Positions 43,118 to 52,737 of a stretch of 64,000 nucleotides of DNA are shown here, piece after piece. The translations under genes were made by a program, and so were the position numbers. The first letter of the stretch is position 1. The number at the start of each line of letters is the position of its first letter. Source of the stretch: Sphingobacterium corticibacterium (lineage in GTDB: Bacteria > Bacteroidota > Bacteroidia > Sphingobacteriales > Sphingobacteriaceae); contig NZ_SGIT01000002.1 in the NCBI RefSeq assembly GCF_004208525.1, forward strand, positions 744,001 to 808,000, written 5' to 3'. The notes below the pieces were generated by a model. The model searched no databases. It saw only the letters and a list, made by a program, of their open reading frames with translations, and had not been told where the DNA came from.

Positions 43118-45985
43118 CTAATCGGTCAGGATATTTTCTTCAGGCATCACAAATTGGGTATTTTCTTTTTCCCCACGCGGTATGCCGAAGTAGAAATAAA
43201 GCGTGCGGGATACCGGTTGATCCAAGACGGTCATTTCACCCGCCGGACCATTTACGCCGGGTCTGTTGTTAATACCCATCGCCAATTTGGTTCCAACAGC
43301 GGGAATCGCATCTAAAAACGAGATATCACCTGCAGGAAGCTCGGGATAATGCTTCGGTCCGGAAATACCATAAAAATCAAATAAACGCAGGTACATATCC
43401 TCCTGGTCAGTCGCCACGAGAAACTTACCTTGCGTGGTGTTAAACTGCACCCAACTCACGTCCGAAAAATAGCCTTTAAATTCCGGAAACTCCCAAGGCC
43501 CGATCCCTGCCCTGGAGTCGTTATACATATTCTCCCACGTATTTAGGGTAACGCCTTGTAGCCGGTTTTTCCAAACACGATACGGTCCGTTACCCAACCA
43601 TTTTGCCGTGATGATATAATTTTCCGGAAAATTAAAGCTCACCCCGGCATACGGACGTTTTCCATGCATGTCATAACGATAGTCCAATTTTAACCATCCA
43701 TTAGGCAGCATCGTCCAACGTATATAATCCAATTGACCGTCAAAATCAAATTCTACCACCTTATTTTCGCCTGCCGAAGTTGTCTTTACCCCTTTCAAGG
43801 TATATTCCCCGTCAATCAAGAGCGGACCATCTCGGAAAGCCAGCTTCATGCTATACTCATTGGCTAAATCTGCCAACAAACCTGTTTCCTTGGCGATAAA
43901 GGCAGTAATACCATTGGCTTTCAACACATAGTGTACACTATCCTCTGTCAGTTCCACCGTAGTCGCCGTCTTGACAGGTAAGATATCTTTCGTAATAGCC
44001 GCATTATCCCGAATCCGCCAAGACCAAGTATATATTTCTTCGCCATGAGGATCAGTAGCTGTTAACCATAATGCGTCGTAAGCTTTCCAGTCTTCCGGCA
44101 GGTTAAGCTTTAAAGTTCCTTTTTCGGTTGGCTTTATAGCCGGCGCATTTAGGTCATATTCTTTTTCCGTCCGTATCCCATTAGCATCTGCATAGGGTGG
44201 CTGATAGCGAACCAACTTGTAGGCAAACGTACAGGCAGAAAGGTCGGTATGATGGTAACGATTTTCTACCTCGATGTTTCCATCGAAATCAGCCGGCAGT
44301 TTTTTCAACTTGATATGAACGGGCGAAAAAATCTCTTTTATCGCAAAGAAGCTCCCTTCCTTTTGGCGGTAAGGCCCTAAAATACCGTCCGGTGCATTTA
44401 CCCGATTAACATCGATAGTCCCATTGAAATCCGTCCGTACAATCCCCTCATCGGCGAAGTTCCAGATAAAACCTCCTCCGCCAAGCTTCGCTTCCCAATG
44501 TAGCTCCCAGATGTCCGCTAATCCAGCTGCTGCCCCACCATCGTCCTGCGCATGCAAGAATTCTGTCGTCATATAGATATTTGGGCCTTCCAGTATTTTC
44601 TTTGTGGAATAATAATCTTCATAATGATTACCGTCTATACCGTTAATGGCATTTCCCGGCCGATGGTGGGCATGAATCACCGTTCGTGCAGACAAATCAT
44701 ACTTTGCGTATTCATCAACAAGCTCCTTGTTATGACCTCCCTCGTTGCCATTGCTCCACAATACAATAGACGGATGGTTTGCATCACGCATAACCATTTC
44801 TTTTACCAATTTCTTGCCAACAGGTGTTCCGTAAGCTTTTTGCCAACCAGCAAGTTCATCCAACACATATAGTCCTAGGGAGTCGCAGTAATCCAGAAAC
44901 GATTTGTCGGGTGGATAGTGTGAACAGCGCACCGCATTCATATTCATTTCTTTGATGAGCTTCACATCGTTCAAATCCAATCTTGGATTGACGGAACGAC
45001 CTGTTTCAGGCCACCATACATGGCGGTTTACACCTTTCATTTTCACCTTCACACCGTTTACATATATCCCGTCTCCCTGACGTACCTCAATCGTACGAAA
45101 CCCGAAACGCTCTGTTGTTTGATAGTTTTCTCCGCGATCATTCTCTAGTGTAAAGACAGCATGGTATAAATGCGGTGTTTCTGCCGTCCATAAATCTGGT
45201 TGGCCCACACTTAGCGTTACTAATTTTACGGAATCGGAAGGTTGTAGCTTTACACTTTGTGTTCCTACAACATGCCCTTCTTTATCTTTTAGCATTACAC
45301 GTAGGGTTGAATTTTCTTGAATATTCTCTACATAAACATTGCTCTTAAACGTCCCATCAGCTCTTGCGTCAATAGCTGTCCAAGCAATGTGTGCTTTGGG
45401 CGTTGCCTCCAAATATACAGGGCGGTATATCCCCCCAAAAATCCAATAGTCCGCTAAGCGTTCCGCATTATTTACAGAATTATCTGCTGACATCTTGGAT
45501 ACGATTGCTTCTAACGTATTCTCTTTGTCGAAGTGAACCTTGTCTGTAATATCATACTTAAACCGATAGAAAGAACCTTGATGGATATCACCGGCTGATT
45601 TCCCATTGATCTTTACCTCGGTATCCGTCATCGATCCTTCGAAAACGATGGATATCTTTTTGTTTTTCCAGTTTGCCGGCACCTCGAATGTATGCCGATA
45701 AATGCCTTTTTCTTCATGAAAACGAAAATTCTTACCGTAGGTCACGTAGTCGCGACCATAATTATAGGATCCGAAGCCCTGCTGTTCCCAATGGCTAGGT
45801 ACTGCAATTTTTGACCACTTCCCGGCTTGTCTTCCGCCCGTGATCCAAAAATCCCACTCCACGGTATGTTCGTTATCGCTACCCGATAAATATTGTACTT
45901 CTTTTGCAACCTGTGCATAAACAGGAACGACAATGTACAGAAGAAGTGTGCAAATGATATATATATTAATTTTATGTGAAAACAT
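43118..45985 (-). CDS. GH2 beta-galactosidase
   Basis: 955 residues with signal peptide ending near PVYAQ. Jelly-roll domain (VPSHWEQQGFGSYNYGRDY), Ig-like domain, TIM barrel with MKGVNRHVWWPETGR, acid/base Glu in IVLWSNGNEGGHN (about residue 415) and nucleophile Glu in IYMTTEFLHAQDD (about 474), then a large C-terminal beta-sandwich (LDYRYDMHGKRPYAGVSFNFPE), as in five-domain LacZ-type enzymes. It probably trims beta-galactose from pectin side chains. Single gene between its own promoter with a class 2 box (46016-46067) and a terminator. Its last 146 nt are duplicated at 42062-42207. It is convergent with the scar and lies next to the GntR regulator gene. Confidence 0.9.
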   Translation of the reverse strand: MFSHKINIYIICTLLLYIVVPVYAQVAKEVQYLSGSDNEHTVEWDFWITGGRQAGKWSKIAVPSHWEQQGFGSYNYGRDYVTYGKNFRFHEEKGIYRHTFEVPANWKNKKISIVFEGSMTDTEVKINGKSAGDIHQGSFYRFKYDITDKVHFDKENTLEAIVSKMSADNSVNNAERLADYWIFGGIYRPVYLEATPKAHIAWTAIDARADGTFKSNVYVENIQENSTLRVMLKDKEGHVVGTQSVKLQPSDSVKLVTLSVGQPDLWTAETPHLYHAVFTLENDRGENYQTTERFGFRTIEVRQGDGIYVNGVKVKMKGVNRHVWWPETGRSVNPRLDLNDVKLIKEMNMNAVRCSHYPPDKSFLDYCDSLGLYVLDELAGWQKAYGTPVGKKLVKEMVMRDANHPSIVLWSNGNEGGHNKELVDEYAKYDLSARTVIHAHHRPGNAINGIDGNHYEDYYSTKKILEGPNIYMTTEFLHAQDDGGAAAGLADIWELHWEAKLGGGGFIWNFADEGIVRTDFNGTIDVNRVNAPDGILGPYRQKEGSFFAIKEIFSPVHIKLKKLPADFDGNIEVENRYHHTDLSACTFAYKLVRYQPPYADANGIRTEKEYDLNAPAIKPTEKGTLKLNLPEDWKAYDALWLTATDPHGEEIYTWSWRIRDNAAITKDILPVKTATTVELTEDSVHYVLKANGITAFIAKETGLLADLANEYSMKLAFRDGPLLIDGEYTLKGVKTTSAGENKVVEFDFDGQLDYIRWTMLPNGWLKLDYRYDMHGKRPYAGVSFNFPENYIITAKWLGNGPYRVWKNRLQGVTLNTWENMYNDSRAGIGPWEFPEFKGYFSDVSWVQFNTTQGKFLVATDQEDMYLRLFDFYGISGPKHYPELPAGDISFLDAIPAVGTKLAMGINNRPGVNGPAGEMTVLDQPVSRTLYFYFGIPRGEKENTQFVMPEENILTD

Positions 45986-46015
45986 AGGTTTAGTTCATTG
46001 TTTTTAAAAGCAGGG

Positions 46016-46067
46016 CTAAACTACAAAACAAAATAGGATTTTGCATCCTGCGGCGTCCTGTCACGTC
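46016..46067 (-). promoter_or_regulatory. Candidate promoter and class 2 operator upstream of the GH2 gene
   Basis: CTAAACTA (46016-46023) stands exactly 32 nt before CTGCGGCGTCCTGTCACGTC (46048-46067), whose halves TCCTGCGGCG and TCCTGTCACG repeat at 10 bp. Word, spacing and core match the site in front of the RG-I operon at 20852-20903. Confidence 0.5.
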
Positions 46068-46090
46068 GTGATATGGCCGCGTACATTAGC

Positions 46091-47095
46091 TTATACAGAA
46101 GCACGTAAAACAGTATAAAAAGGCACTTCTAAACGACTTTTTAGTCCATCCAGAATACTGGTAGCTGCGTATTCACCCATCAGACGAAAATCCGTAGAAA
46201 TAGTTGTAATACCGTTTAATATAAACTTTTTAAGTGGCGTTTCGTTGTATGAAATAATACCTATATCTCTTCCGATTTCTAGCCCTTTTACACTTACTTT
46301 ATCCAACAGACGAAATAAGTCATCCTCCGCCAGATTAATATAACAGGTTTCTTTTTCTATGGGTTCCTCATCCAGATCGCCGACCAACAGATGATCAAAA
46401 GCGTATTCCTGACAGAATTTATAGAAACCTTTGATAATGGTTTTCGGATAATCGCTATTATCCGGGAAAACCAATTTGAGCATACTGTATTTGGAAAGCG
46501 GTTCCCGGATAGATTCCAATGCTTCGTATATATCTTTCTCATGATTTTCGCATACAATCGGAAAATCTCCATGGACGCCATTAACATCCCTTCCTAACAA
46601 CAACAACTTATCCGTTGGGATTACAGATAATACTTCTGCCGCTTTTTCTCTCCCCTCCTTAAAGTAGGGAAAGACTACATAATAATCATACGGCTGCGAT
46701 AGGTTTTGCAATAATGTACGCAGTTGGGCAATATCACTATTATATACAAATAGATCTATGGAAGCCTCGCTTCCCAACTTAGCTGCTAATGCATCGTAAA
46801 CAATCTTCTTATGCGCGCTTAATTTATTTAAGAATACCGCTGTCCGCAAGCGAAAAGATTGTTCTTTCGCAACGAAATACCCCTTTCCCGGAGAAGATTT
46901 GATAATCTCTTCCTGGCGCAATTTACGATACCCTTTCTCTACCGTATCCCGTGCAATTTGCAGTTGATAACTTAAATCATTAATAGATGGAAGTGCATCA
47001 CCGATTTCGACCACCTTTTGCTTAATGGCCTCCACAATCGCATCGGCTACCTGCACATATTTAGGGGTGGCCGAAAAATCGTTGATTTTAATCAT
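46091..47095 (-). CDS. GntR-family regulator with periplasmic-binding-protein-like sensor domain
   Basis: 334 residues from the ATG at 47095 (MIKINDFSATPKYVQVADAI); the frame extends 20 codons further to 47155 but those residues do not look like family sequence. An N-terminal winged helix (IGDALPSINDLSYQLQIARDTVEKGYRKL, then SSPGKGYFVA) is followed by a LacI-type sensor (AVFLNKLSAHKKIVYDALAAKL, DIGIISYNETPLKKFILNGITTISTD). Such regulators respond to a sugar and control neighbouring operons. It lies 105 nt from the GH2 start, same strand but with a GH2 promoter between them, and is divergent from the hybrid regulator. Rhamnose sensing is possible but not shown. Confidence 0.85.
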   Translation of the reverse strand: MIKINDFSATPKYVQVADAIVEAIKQKVVEIGDALPSINDLSYQLQIARDTVEKGYRKLRQEEIIKSSPGKGYFVAKEQSFRLRTAVFLNKLSAHKKIVYDALAAKLGSEASIDLFVYNSDIAQLRTLLQNLSQPYDYYVVFPYFKEGREKAAEVLSVIPTDKLLLLGRDVNGVHGDFPIVCENHEKDIYEALESIREPLSKYSMLKLVFPDNSDYPKTIIKGFYKFCQEYAFDHLLVGDLDEEPIEKETCYINLAEDDLFRLLDKVSVKGLEIGRDIGIISYNETPLKKFILNGITTISTDFRLMGEYAATSILDGLKSRLEVPFYTVLRASV

Positions 47096-47450
47096 CTTAA
47101 TGAGTGCTGCATTTATAGTGCCGCGTGCACGTGAAGAAATATATAACGTTTCCATGTTACTATAATTTAAGGTTGGTTAACAAATCTTATTATTTTATCT
47201 CCATGATATTGAATTCGTTGTTTATATAGCGTGATCAGCGTTTTACAAAGCTATTCCGATTAACCAACTGCAGCCCGTAAAAAACGCTCAAATTCCCTGT
47301 AAAAATGTCTCATCCTCGAAGATTACCATATACTCTTCACAAAGAGATGATGACGATTTTATGCATCAGGATGGAACGGGATAGGATTATGAAGCTTTTT
47401 TTGTACTTTAGATGATTATGCTAGGAGCAAGGCTAACCGAAAAAAAAACA
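47096..47450. other. Divergent intergenic region between GntR and hybrid regulator genes
   Basis: 355 nt. I see no small gene, no class 1 or class 2 box and no clear terminator. A TACTTTAG (about 47403-47410) resembles a -7 box and would fit transcription of the regulator from just inside the longer frame. Otherwise nothing recognised. Confidence 0.4.
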
Positions 47451-50400
47451 ATGATCAACATCATGCTTCTTGTGCTCTTGATGAGTATAGGATTACCTGC
47501 CTGTGGGCAATTCCTCCAGCTTAAATTTGATCATATTACATCCGAAAATGCTTTGCCCCAAAGTACTATACACGGTATTGCAAAAGACAAATATGGCTTT
47601 ATGTGGTTTGGAACCTGGTCTGGACTTTGCCGATATGATGGTTATAACATACGTGTTTATCGGTATGATGCCCATAATCCAAGGAGCTTAGTCAACAACC
47701 GTATACACAATATTTTGACCGATAAAGAGGGTGACCTGTGGATCTCTACGTTCGATGAACAATACTTATGCCGCTATCATTATGAAACAGATGATTTTGA
47801 ACGTCTTCCCGTAGGAGATTGTCCACCGGAACTCCAGGATAAAATAAACCGACGTAATCACCGCCTTCAGGTAAATGTCAGTTATCAACAAACGCGGTGG
47901 CATCTGGATAACCTGTCCACCACGTTGGTGGAAACGCATCTTCCATCCGGAAAGCAAAAAACGTATACCGTTGATGCGGCAGATCCTTGGTCGATAAACG
48001 ATGCATACGTCAGCGACCTCTTTATGGACGATCAACATGTTATCTGGCTCGGAACATACAGTAACGGTATTAATCGGGCCTATCTCGATGCCAGCCCCTT
48101 TCATTATCTTTATCATTATCCGGATCGTCTTAATTCCCTCGCCGAGAACATTGTGCGTTCTATTTCCGAAGACAAGGAAGGAAATCTATGGGTCGGCACG
48201 CGGAGTAAGGGGGTCACATTGGTCAAAAAAAATGGAGGATATCAACATTTCCAACATGATCCGCAAACGGAGCATTCTATCCAAAGTAACTATATTAAAA
48301 AGATTTTTTGTGATGCGGAAGGTTATACGTGGATTGGAAGCCAGAACGGTTTAGATCGTTACAATCCACGTCTCGGACGTATCGAACGCATCAGAGACTC
48401 TACCATATTAAATACCGGTGTGTATGGGATGGCGGAAGATACCAGTGGCGATATTTGGCTAGCGACCTGGAATGGTATCTGCAAATTTGATCGCAATCGC
48501 CAAAGCATAGAAACCTTTGATCTAAGCCATATTCTTACACAACAACATGTATGGAGTATCTTCATCGACCATAAGGGACAAATATGGGCAGGCACCGAAG
48601 GTGAAGGGGTGTTTGTCTTTAACGAAACCCATAATGGTCAGCTGGTTCTTCTCCGGAAATTACATCATGGCAATCCGACTGCTACTGCTATCAGTGACAA
48701 CCGGATATACAGTATCTTTGAAGATCGTGAAAACCGGGTATGGATCGGAACGGGGAATGGTCTGGATTGCTATGACCCGCAGACGAACCGGGTAAAACAA
48801 CTTTCTCAACTGGGCGACCTCTGGCCTAAAGGTACCATTGCCGGTATTACAGAAGATGAGAATGGCTTTCTTTGGGCCAGTCATAAACAGGGCATTTCAC
48901 GCATAAACAAACAAACGCTGGACATCCGCACCTTCTCGAAACAAGATGGCCTGCAAAGCAATGAATTTGCAGACGGAGCCGTTTATCGGAGCGTTCGGGG
49001 GAATCGTCTTTATTTTGGCGGAAATAAAGGAATAAATCATTTCTGCCCGGATAGCATCCGTACCAATAATACGCCTCCAAAAGTCGTTCTGACCGAGCTT
49101 CGCATCCTCAATCAACCCGTAGAGGTAAATCAGGAGATTAATAACCGGATCGTGTTGCAGCGGCCGTTGTATCTAAGTTCTTCGATAGCGCTTACGCATG
49201 AAGATAAAAGCATCAGTATAGAGTTTGCCGCCCTGCACTTTGTCAATCCGGCAGGTAATCAATATGCGTATATGTTGGAAGGTTTTGACAAAGACTGGAT
49301 ATACGGCGATGCCAGCAAACGAGTAGCTAGCTACTCTAATCTTGCACCCGGCAACTATACGTTCAAAGTAAAAGCCTCTAACAGCGACGGGATATGGGCG
49401 ACTGTGCCCACCGAACTGTCTATCTCTGTGGCTCCCGCTTTTTGGGCAAGTAAGGGAGCCTATAGCCTGTATACGCTTATTTTTCTGTTATTATTATACG
49501 CATTCTATTATTACATCACACGCTATACGAAACTCAAATCAAAGCTTAATTACGAAGCTATTCTACATGAAAAAGAACGCGAGTTACACGAAAGTAAGGT
49601 ACAATTTTTTACCAATATTTCGCATGAGATAAAAACACCACTTACCTTGATCCTCTCGCCTATACAACAGTTAAAAACGTGGGGAGGACAAGATTTACGG
49701 GTACAGGAACAGCTTAAAACGATGGAAACCAATGGGCAACATCTTTTAAAAACCGTCAATCAATTATTAGATATACGACGTTTTGAAACGGGGAATGAAG
49801 AGCTTCATATCGAGCAAACGGAACTCATCTCCCTGATACAACAGGTTGTTGATTCTTTTACGCAACAAGCTCGGCAAAAGAAGGTTCACCTCAAACTCGC
49901 ATCATCGAAACCTGCCATTTATGTACCTTTAGATGCGGATAAAATGGAGAAAGTACTTTACAACTTGTTATCGAATGCGATTAAATTTACAGATAGCGGT
50001 GGTATGATTAAAGTTCGTATCCAGCAAAATGAAGCACATTTACACATCGACGTCATAGACAATGGGAAAGGTATTTCGCCGGAAGATCTCGACCGTATTT
50101 TCAAACCATTTCTGCAAGGTAAATCCACTGTACCGGGTGGCACTGGCCTTGGGCTAAGTTATAGCAAGACGCTTATCGAAATGCACGGCGGAAAACTGAC
50201 GGTGGAAAGTCGTGCAAATACGAAACGGAATAAGCTGACCATATTTCATATTGTATTACCGCAGGCACCAAATCAACAAATCACCGTACCTACCGAAGAA
50301 CCGGAAACGTTGCAAGACACGCCTGTACCGTCGACAAATGTCTCGTCGGAGGAGATCGGCGAGCAACTCCCTTCACTTCCACGTCAATGTACATTGCTTT

Positions 50401-51176
50401 TAGTTGAGGATAACGATCAAATGCGGAGCTATCTAGCTCAATTCTTCCGCAGTAGTTACCATATATTGGAAGCACCAAATGGTGAACAGGGGCTAATACT
50501 AGCACGAAAACATGTGCCTGATTTGATTATTAGCGATGTCATGATGCCCAAAATCGACGGTATATCTTTTACGCGTCAAGTAAAAGCCGACATCCTGCTT
50601 TGCCATATTCCCGTTATTCTACTGACTGCGCGAACTTGGGTCGAGTATGAAGTAGAGGGTTTAGAAACCGGCGCGGACGATTATATGGTGAAACCTTTCT
50701 ATTTGCCTGTTCTCGCGCTGAAAGTACGAAACCAACTCCTAACCCGTTTTCATATACAAGAAAGGTTTAAACAACAGGTTATTGCTATTGAACCCACGAA
50801 AATAACCCCACAATCTCCTGACGAAGCCTTACTACAGAAAGTATTGGCGTATATCGAGGCACATATACAAGACTCGGACTTAAAAATCGAGGATGTGTGT
50901 CGTGCAATCGGACTTAGCCGAGCCCAGCTTTACCGAAAAATGAAAGCGCTGACCGGCTATACGATGAATGATTTAGTCAAAGAGATTCGCTTAAAACGTG
51001 CGCAACAGCTCCTCCAAGACAATAAATTTCAGATCAATGAGGTCGCGTATATGGTCGGGTTCAATGATCCAGAGTATTTTCGAAAAACCTTTAAAACAAA
51101 AATCGGATGTTCGCCTAGTGCGTATGCTAAAAAACACCAAATGTCTTCGTCTGATATGCCGCAGGACAGCACATAA
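47451..51176 (+). CDS. Hybrid two-component system regulator (HTCS)
   Basis: About 1241 residues from the ATG at 47451, chosen because it starts a clean signal peptide (MINIMLLVLLMSIGLPACGQ) after an A-rich stretch; the frame is open from 47412. Order (numbering from 47412): two seven-bladed propellers with repeated DKYGFMWFGTWSGL / DKEGDLWIST / DHKGQIWAGT units (about 35-580), Y_Y_Y domain (about 590-670), one membrane segment (about 683-705), histidine kinase with His738 in TNISHEIKTPL, ATPase domain with NAIKFTD and GTGLGLSYSK, receiver with Asp1042 in IISDVMMPKIDG, and AraC-type DNA-binding domain (about 1150-1245). It senses oligosaccharides in the periplasm and switches on glycan loci; the RG-I genes are the obvious targets. 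Confidence 0.95.
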   Translation: MINIMLLVLLMSIGLPACGQFLQLKFDHITSENALPQSTIHGIAKDKYGFMWFGTWSGLCRYDGYNIRVYRYDAHNPRSLVNNRIHNILTDKEGDLWISTFDEQYLCRYHYETDDFERLPVGDCPPELQDKINRRNHRLQVNVSYQQTRWHLDNLSTTLVETHLPSGKQKTYTVDAADPWSINDAYVSDLFMDDQHVIWLGTYSNGINRAYLDASPFHYLYHYPDRLNSLAENIVRSISEDKEGNLWVGTRSKGVTLVKKNGGYQHFQHDPQTEHSIQSNYIKKIFCDAEGYTWIGSQNGLDRYNPRLGRIERIRDSTILNTGVYGMAEDTSGDIWLATWNGICKFDRNRQSIETFDLSHILTQQHVWSIFIDHKGQIWAGTEGEGVFVFNETHNGQLVLLRKLHHGNPTATAISDNRIYSIFEDRENRVWIGTGNGLDCYDPQTNRVKQLSQLGDLWPKGTIAGITEDENGFLWASHKQGISRINKQTLDIRTFSKQDGLQSNEFADGAVYRSVRGNRLYFGGNKGINHFCPDSIRTNNTPPKVVLTELRILNQPVEVNQEINNRIVLQRPLYLSSSIALTHEDKSISIEFAALHFVNPAGNQYAYMLEGFDKDWIYGDASKRVASYSNLAPGNYTFKVKASNSDGIWATVPTELSISVAPAFWASKGAYSLYTLIFLLLLYAFYYYITRYTKLKSKLNYEAILHEKERELHESKVQFFTNISHEIKTPLTLILSPIQQLKTWGGQDLRVQEQLKTMETNGQHLLKTVNQLLDIRRFETGNEELHIEQTELISLIQQVVDSFTQQARQKKVHLKLASSKPAIYVPLDADKMEKVLYNLLSNAIKFTDSGGMIKVRIQQNEAHLHIDVIDNGKGISPEDLDRIFKPFLQGKSTVPGGTGLGLSYSKTLIEMHGGKLTVESRANTKRNKLTIFHIVLPQAPNQQITVPTEEPETLQDTPVPSTNVSSEEIGEQLPSLPRQCTLLLVEDNDQMRSYLAQFFRSSYHILEAPNGEQGLILARKHVPDLIISDVMMPKIDGISFTRQVKADILLCHIPVILLTARTWVEYEVEGLETGADDYMVKPFYLPVLALKVRNQLLTRFHIQERFKQQVIAIEPTKITPQSPDEALLQKVLAYIEAHIQDSDLKIEDVCRAIGLSRAQLYRKMKALTGYTMNDLVKEIRLKRAQQLLQDNKFQINEVAYMVGFNDPEYFRKTFKTKIGCSPSAYAKKHQMSSSDMPQDST

Positions 51177-51230
51177 CGCCTTTACACAAATAATCCTATA
51201 AATTGCAGGTTCAACTTATTGTATATCGTT

Positions 51231-52667
51231 ATGATGAAACCTGTGCACCTTATTTTTCTATCCGTCGTGGTTATCTGCTTTTCTCTTTCACAAGCTTGCA
51301 GTCAAGAAAAATTTCCCAAGGACGACTGGCGTACCAAAGTCGGTGCGCAATCGCAACCAACCAAGACCAAAGAATTTATCGTTAACCGCTATGGGGCTAA
51401 AAACGACGGCATAACATTAAACACAAAGGCTATTCAATCGGCCATCGATGCCTGTGCCGAAGAAGGGGGCGGAATCGTGCGCTTTCAGCCAGGCGCTTAT
51501 CTTACCGGTTCTATATTCGTAAAAAGTAATGTTCATCTGTGTATAGACAGCGGTGTTACCTTATTAGGAAGCCAAAATATAGATGATTATAAAGTCATTG
51601 ATACACGTGTAGCCGGTATCGAGATGGCATGGCCGGCAGCATTAATTAATATACTAGACCAAGAGAATGCCGCTATCAGTGGTAAGGGACTAATCCATGC
51701 ACAGGGAAAACCCTTTTGGGAGCAATATTGGCGGATGAGAACAGAAGAATACGAACCGAAAGGTTTACGTTGGATTGTAGATTACGACGCTCGTCGTCCT
51801 CGTACTATTCTTGTATCCAATGCAAAAAACATCACATTAAAGGATTTAGAAATACAACAAGCGGGGTTTTGGACCGTACAGATCTTATATTCTACCTATG
51901 TTACCGTCGATGGGTTAACCATCAACAATAATGTAGATGGTCACGGACCGAGCACGGACGGTATCGATATTGATTCCTCCTCCTGGATTTTGGTTCAGAA
52001 CACGGATATTGATTGCAACGACGATAATTTTTGTATCAAAGCGGGTCGTGATGCTGACGGCCTACGCGTCAACAGACCGGCAGAATATATTGTTATTCGA
52101 GATTGCTTTGCCCGCCGGGGAGGTGGATTACTCACCTTGGGGAGCGAAACTTCGGGCAGTATTCGCCATGTTTATGCATCCAATATCCAAGGTTCGGGCA
52201 CGAAAAACTGTCTGAATATCAAATCAGCGATAACCCGCGGCGGTACGGTAGAACATATCGTATTAGAAAATGTCAAGATGGACAGTGTGGGCGTTGCCTT
52301 ACAGGTAAATATGAACTGGAACCCCACCTACAGTTATTCTACGCTACCAGAAGAATATGATTATGAAAAAATCCCGCTGCATTGGAAAAAATTGTTACAA
52401 CCCGTGGAACCCGCGGAGCGGGGTATCCCGACTTTTCGGGACATCACGATGCGCAATGTACATATTAAGGGAGCCGACAGGGCCATCAACGTAGAGGGGC
52501 TCCCCTCTTCTTGGGTAGAAGGCATCAGTCTGCAACAGGTATCTATCGAAGCCAAAGAAGCAGGAAAAATCCGTTACAGTAAAAACTGGGATATACAAGA
52601 CTTCAAACTGGTAAGCAAAGATGGCTCGACGATAGCAAAAGAGCATACAACAGGGATATCCTTATAG
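51231..52667 (+). CDS. GH28 family protein (polygalacturonase/rhamnogalacturonan hydrolase-like)
   Basis: 478 residues from the ATG at 51231; the frame is open from 51219. Lipoprotein signal with LSQAC. Beta-helix with GH28-like motifs: VNRYGAKNDGITLNTKAIQ, GGGIVRFQPGAYLTGSIF, STDGIDIDSS, DCNDDNFCIKAGRD (Asp pair), ARRGGGLLTLGSE and GTKNCLNIKSA. The usual GHG of GH28 is GGG here, so the typical His is missing or moved. It begins 54 nt after the hybrid regulator stops on the same strand and may share its message. Likely acts on galacturonate linkages in RG-I; reduced activity is possible given the changed motif. Confidence 0.85.
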   Translation: MMKPVHLIFLSVVVICFSLSQACSQEKFPKDDWRTKVGAQSQPTKTKEFIVNRYGAKNDGITLNTKAIQSAIDACAEEGGGIVRFQPGAYLTGSIFVKSNVHLCIDSGVTLLGSQNIDDYKVIDTRVAGIEMAWPAALINILDQENAAISGKGLIHAQGKPFWEQYWRMRTEEYEPKGLRWIVDYDARRPRTILVSNAKNITLKDLEIQQAGFWTVQILYSTYVTVDGLTINNNVDGHGPSTDGIDIDSSSWILVQNTDIDCNDDNFCIKAGRDADGLRVNRPAEYIVIRDCFARRGGGLLTLGSETSGSIRHVYASNIQGSGTKNCLNIKSAITRGGTVEHIVLENVKMDSVGVALQVNMNWNPTYSYSTLPEEYDYEKIPLHWKKLLQPVEPAERGIPTFRDITMRNVHIKGADRAINVEGLPSSWVEGISLQQVSIEAKEAGKIRYSKNWDIQDFKLVSKDGSTIAKEHTTGISL

Positions 52668-52671
52668 AACG

Positions 52672-52707
52672 AAAAAAGCGCGTAGACTTTACATCTACAC
52701 GCTTTTA
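52672..52707. terminator. Bidirectional terminator between GH28 and rhamnulokinase genes
   Basis: AAAAAAGCGCGTAGA (52672-52686) pairs with TCTACACGCTTTTA (52694-52707) with one G-T/C-A type mismatch and a 7-nt loop. It starts 4 nt after the GH28 stop and ends 30 nt before the kinase stop; A and T runs suit both strands. Confidence 0.8.
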
Positions 52708-52737
52708 AAATAAACACTGTATAATAAAAGTCTTGAT

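Noticed and set aside
42000..43120. Insertion sequence at the scar
   Set aside because: No transposase-like frame and no matching terminal repeats with target duplication are visible; only isolated palindromes.
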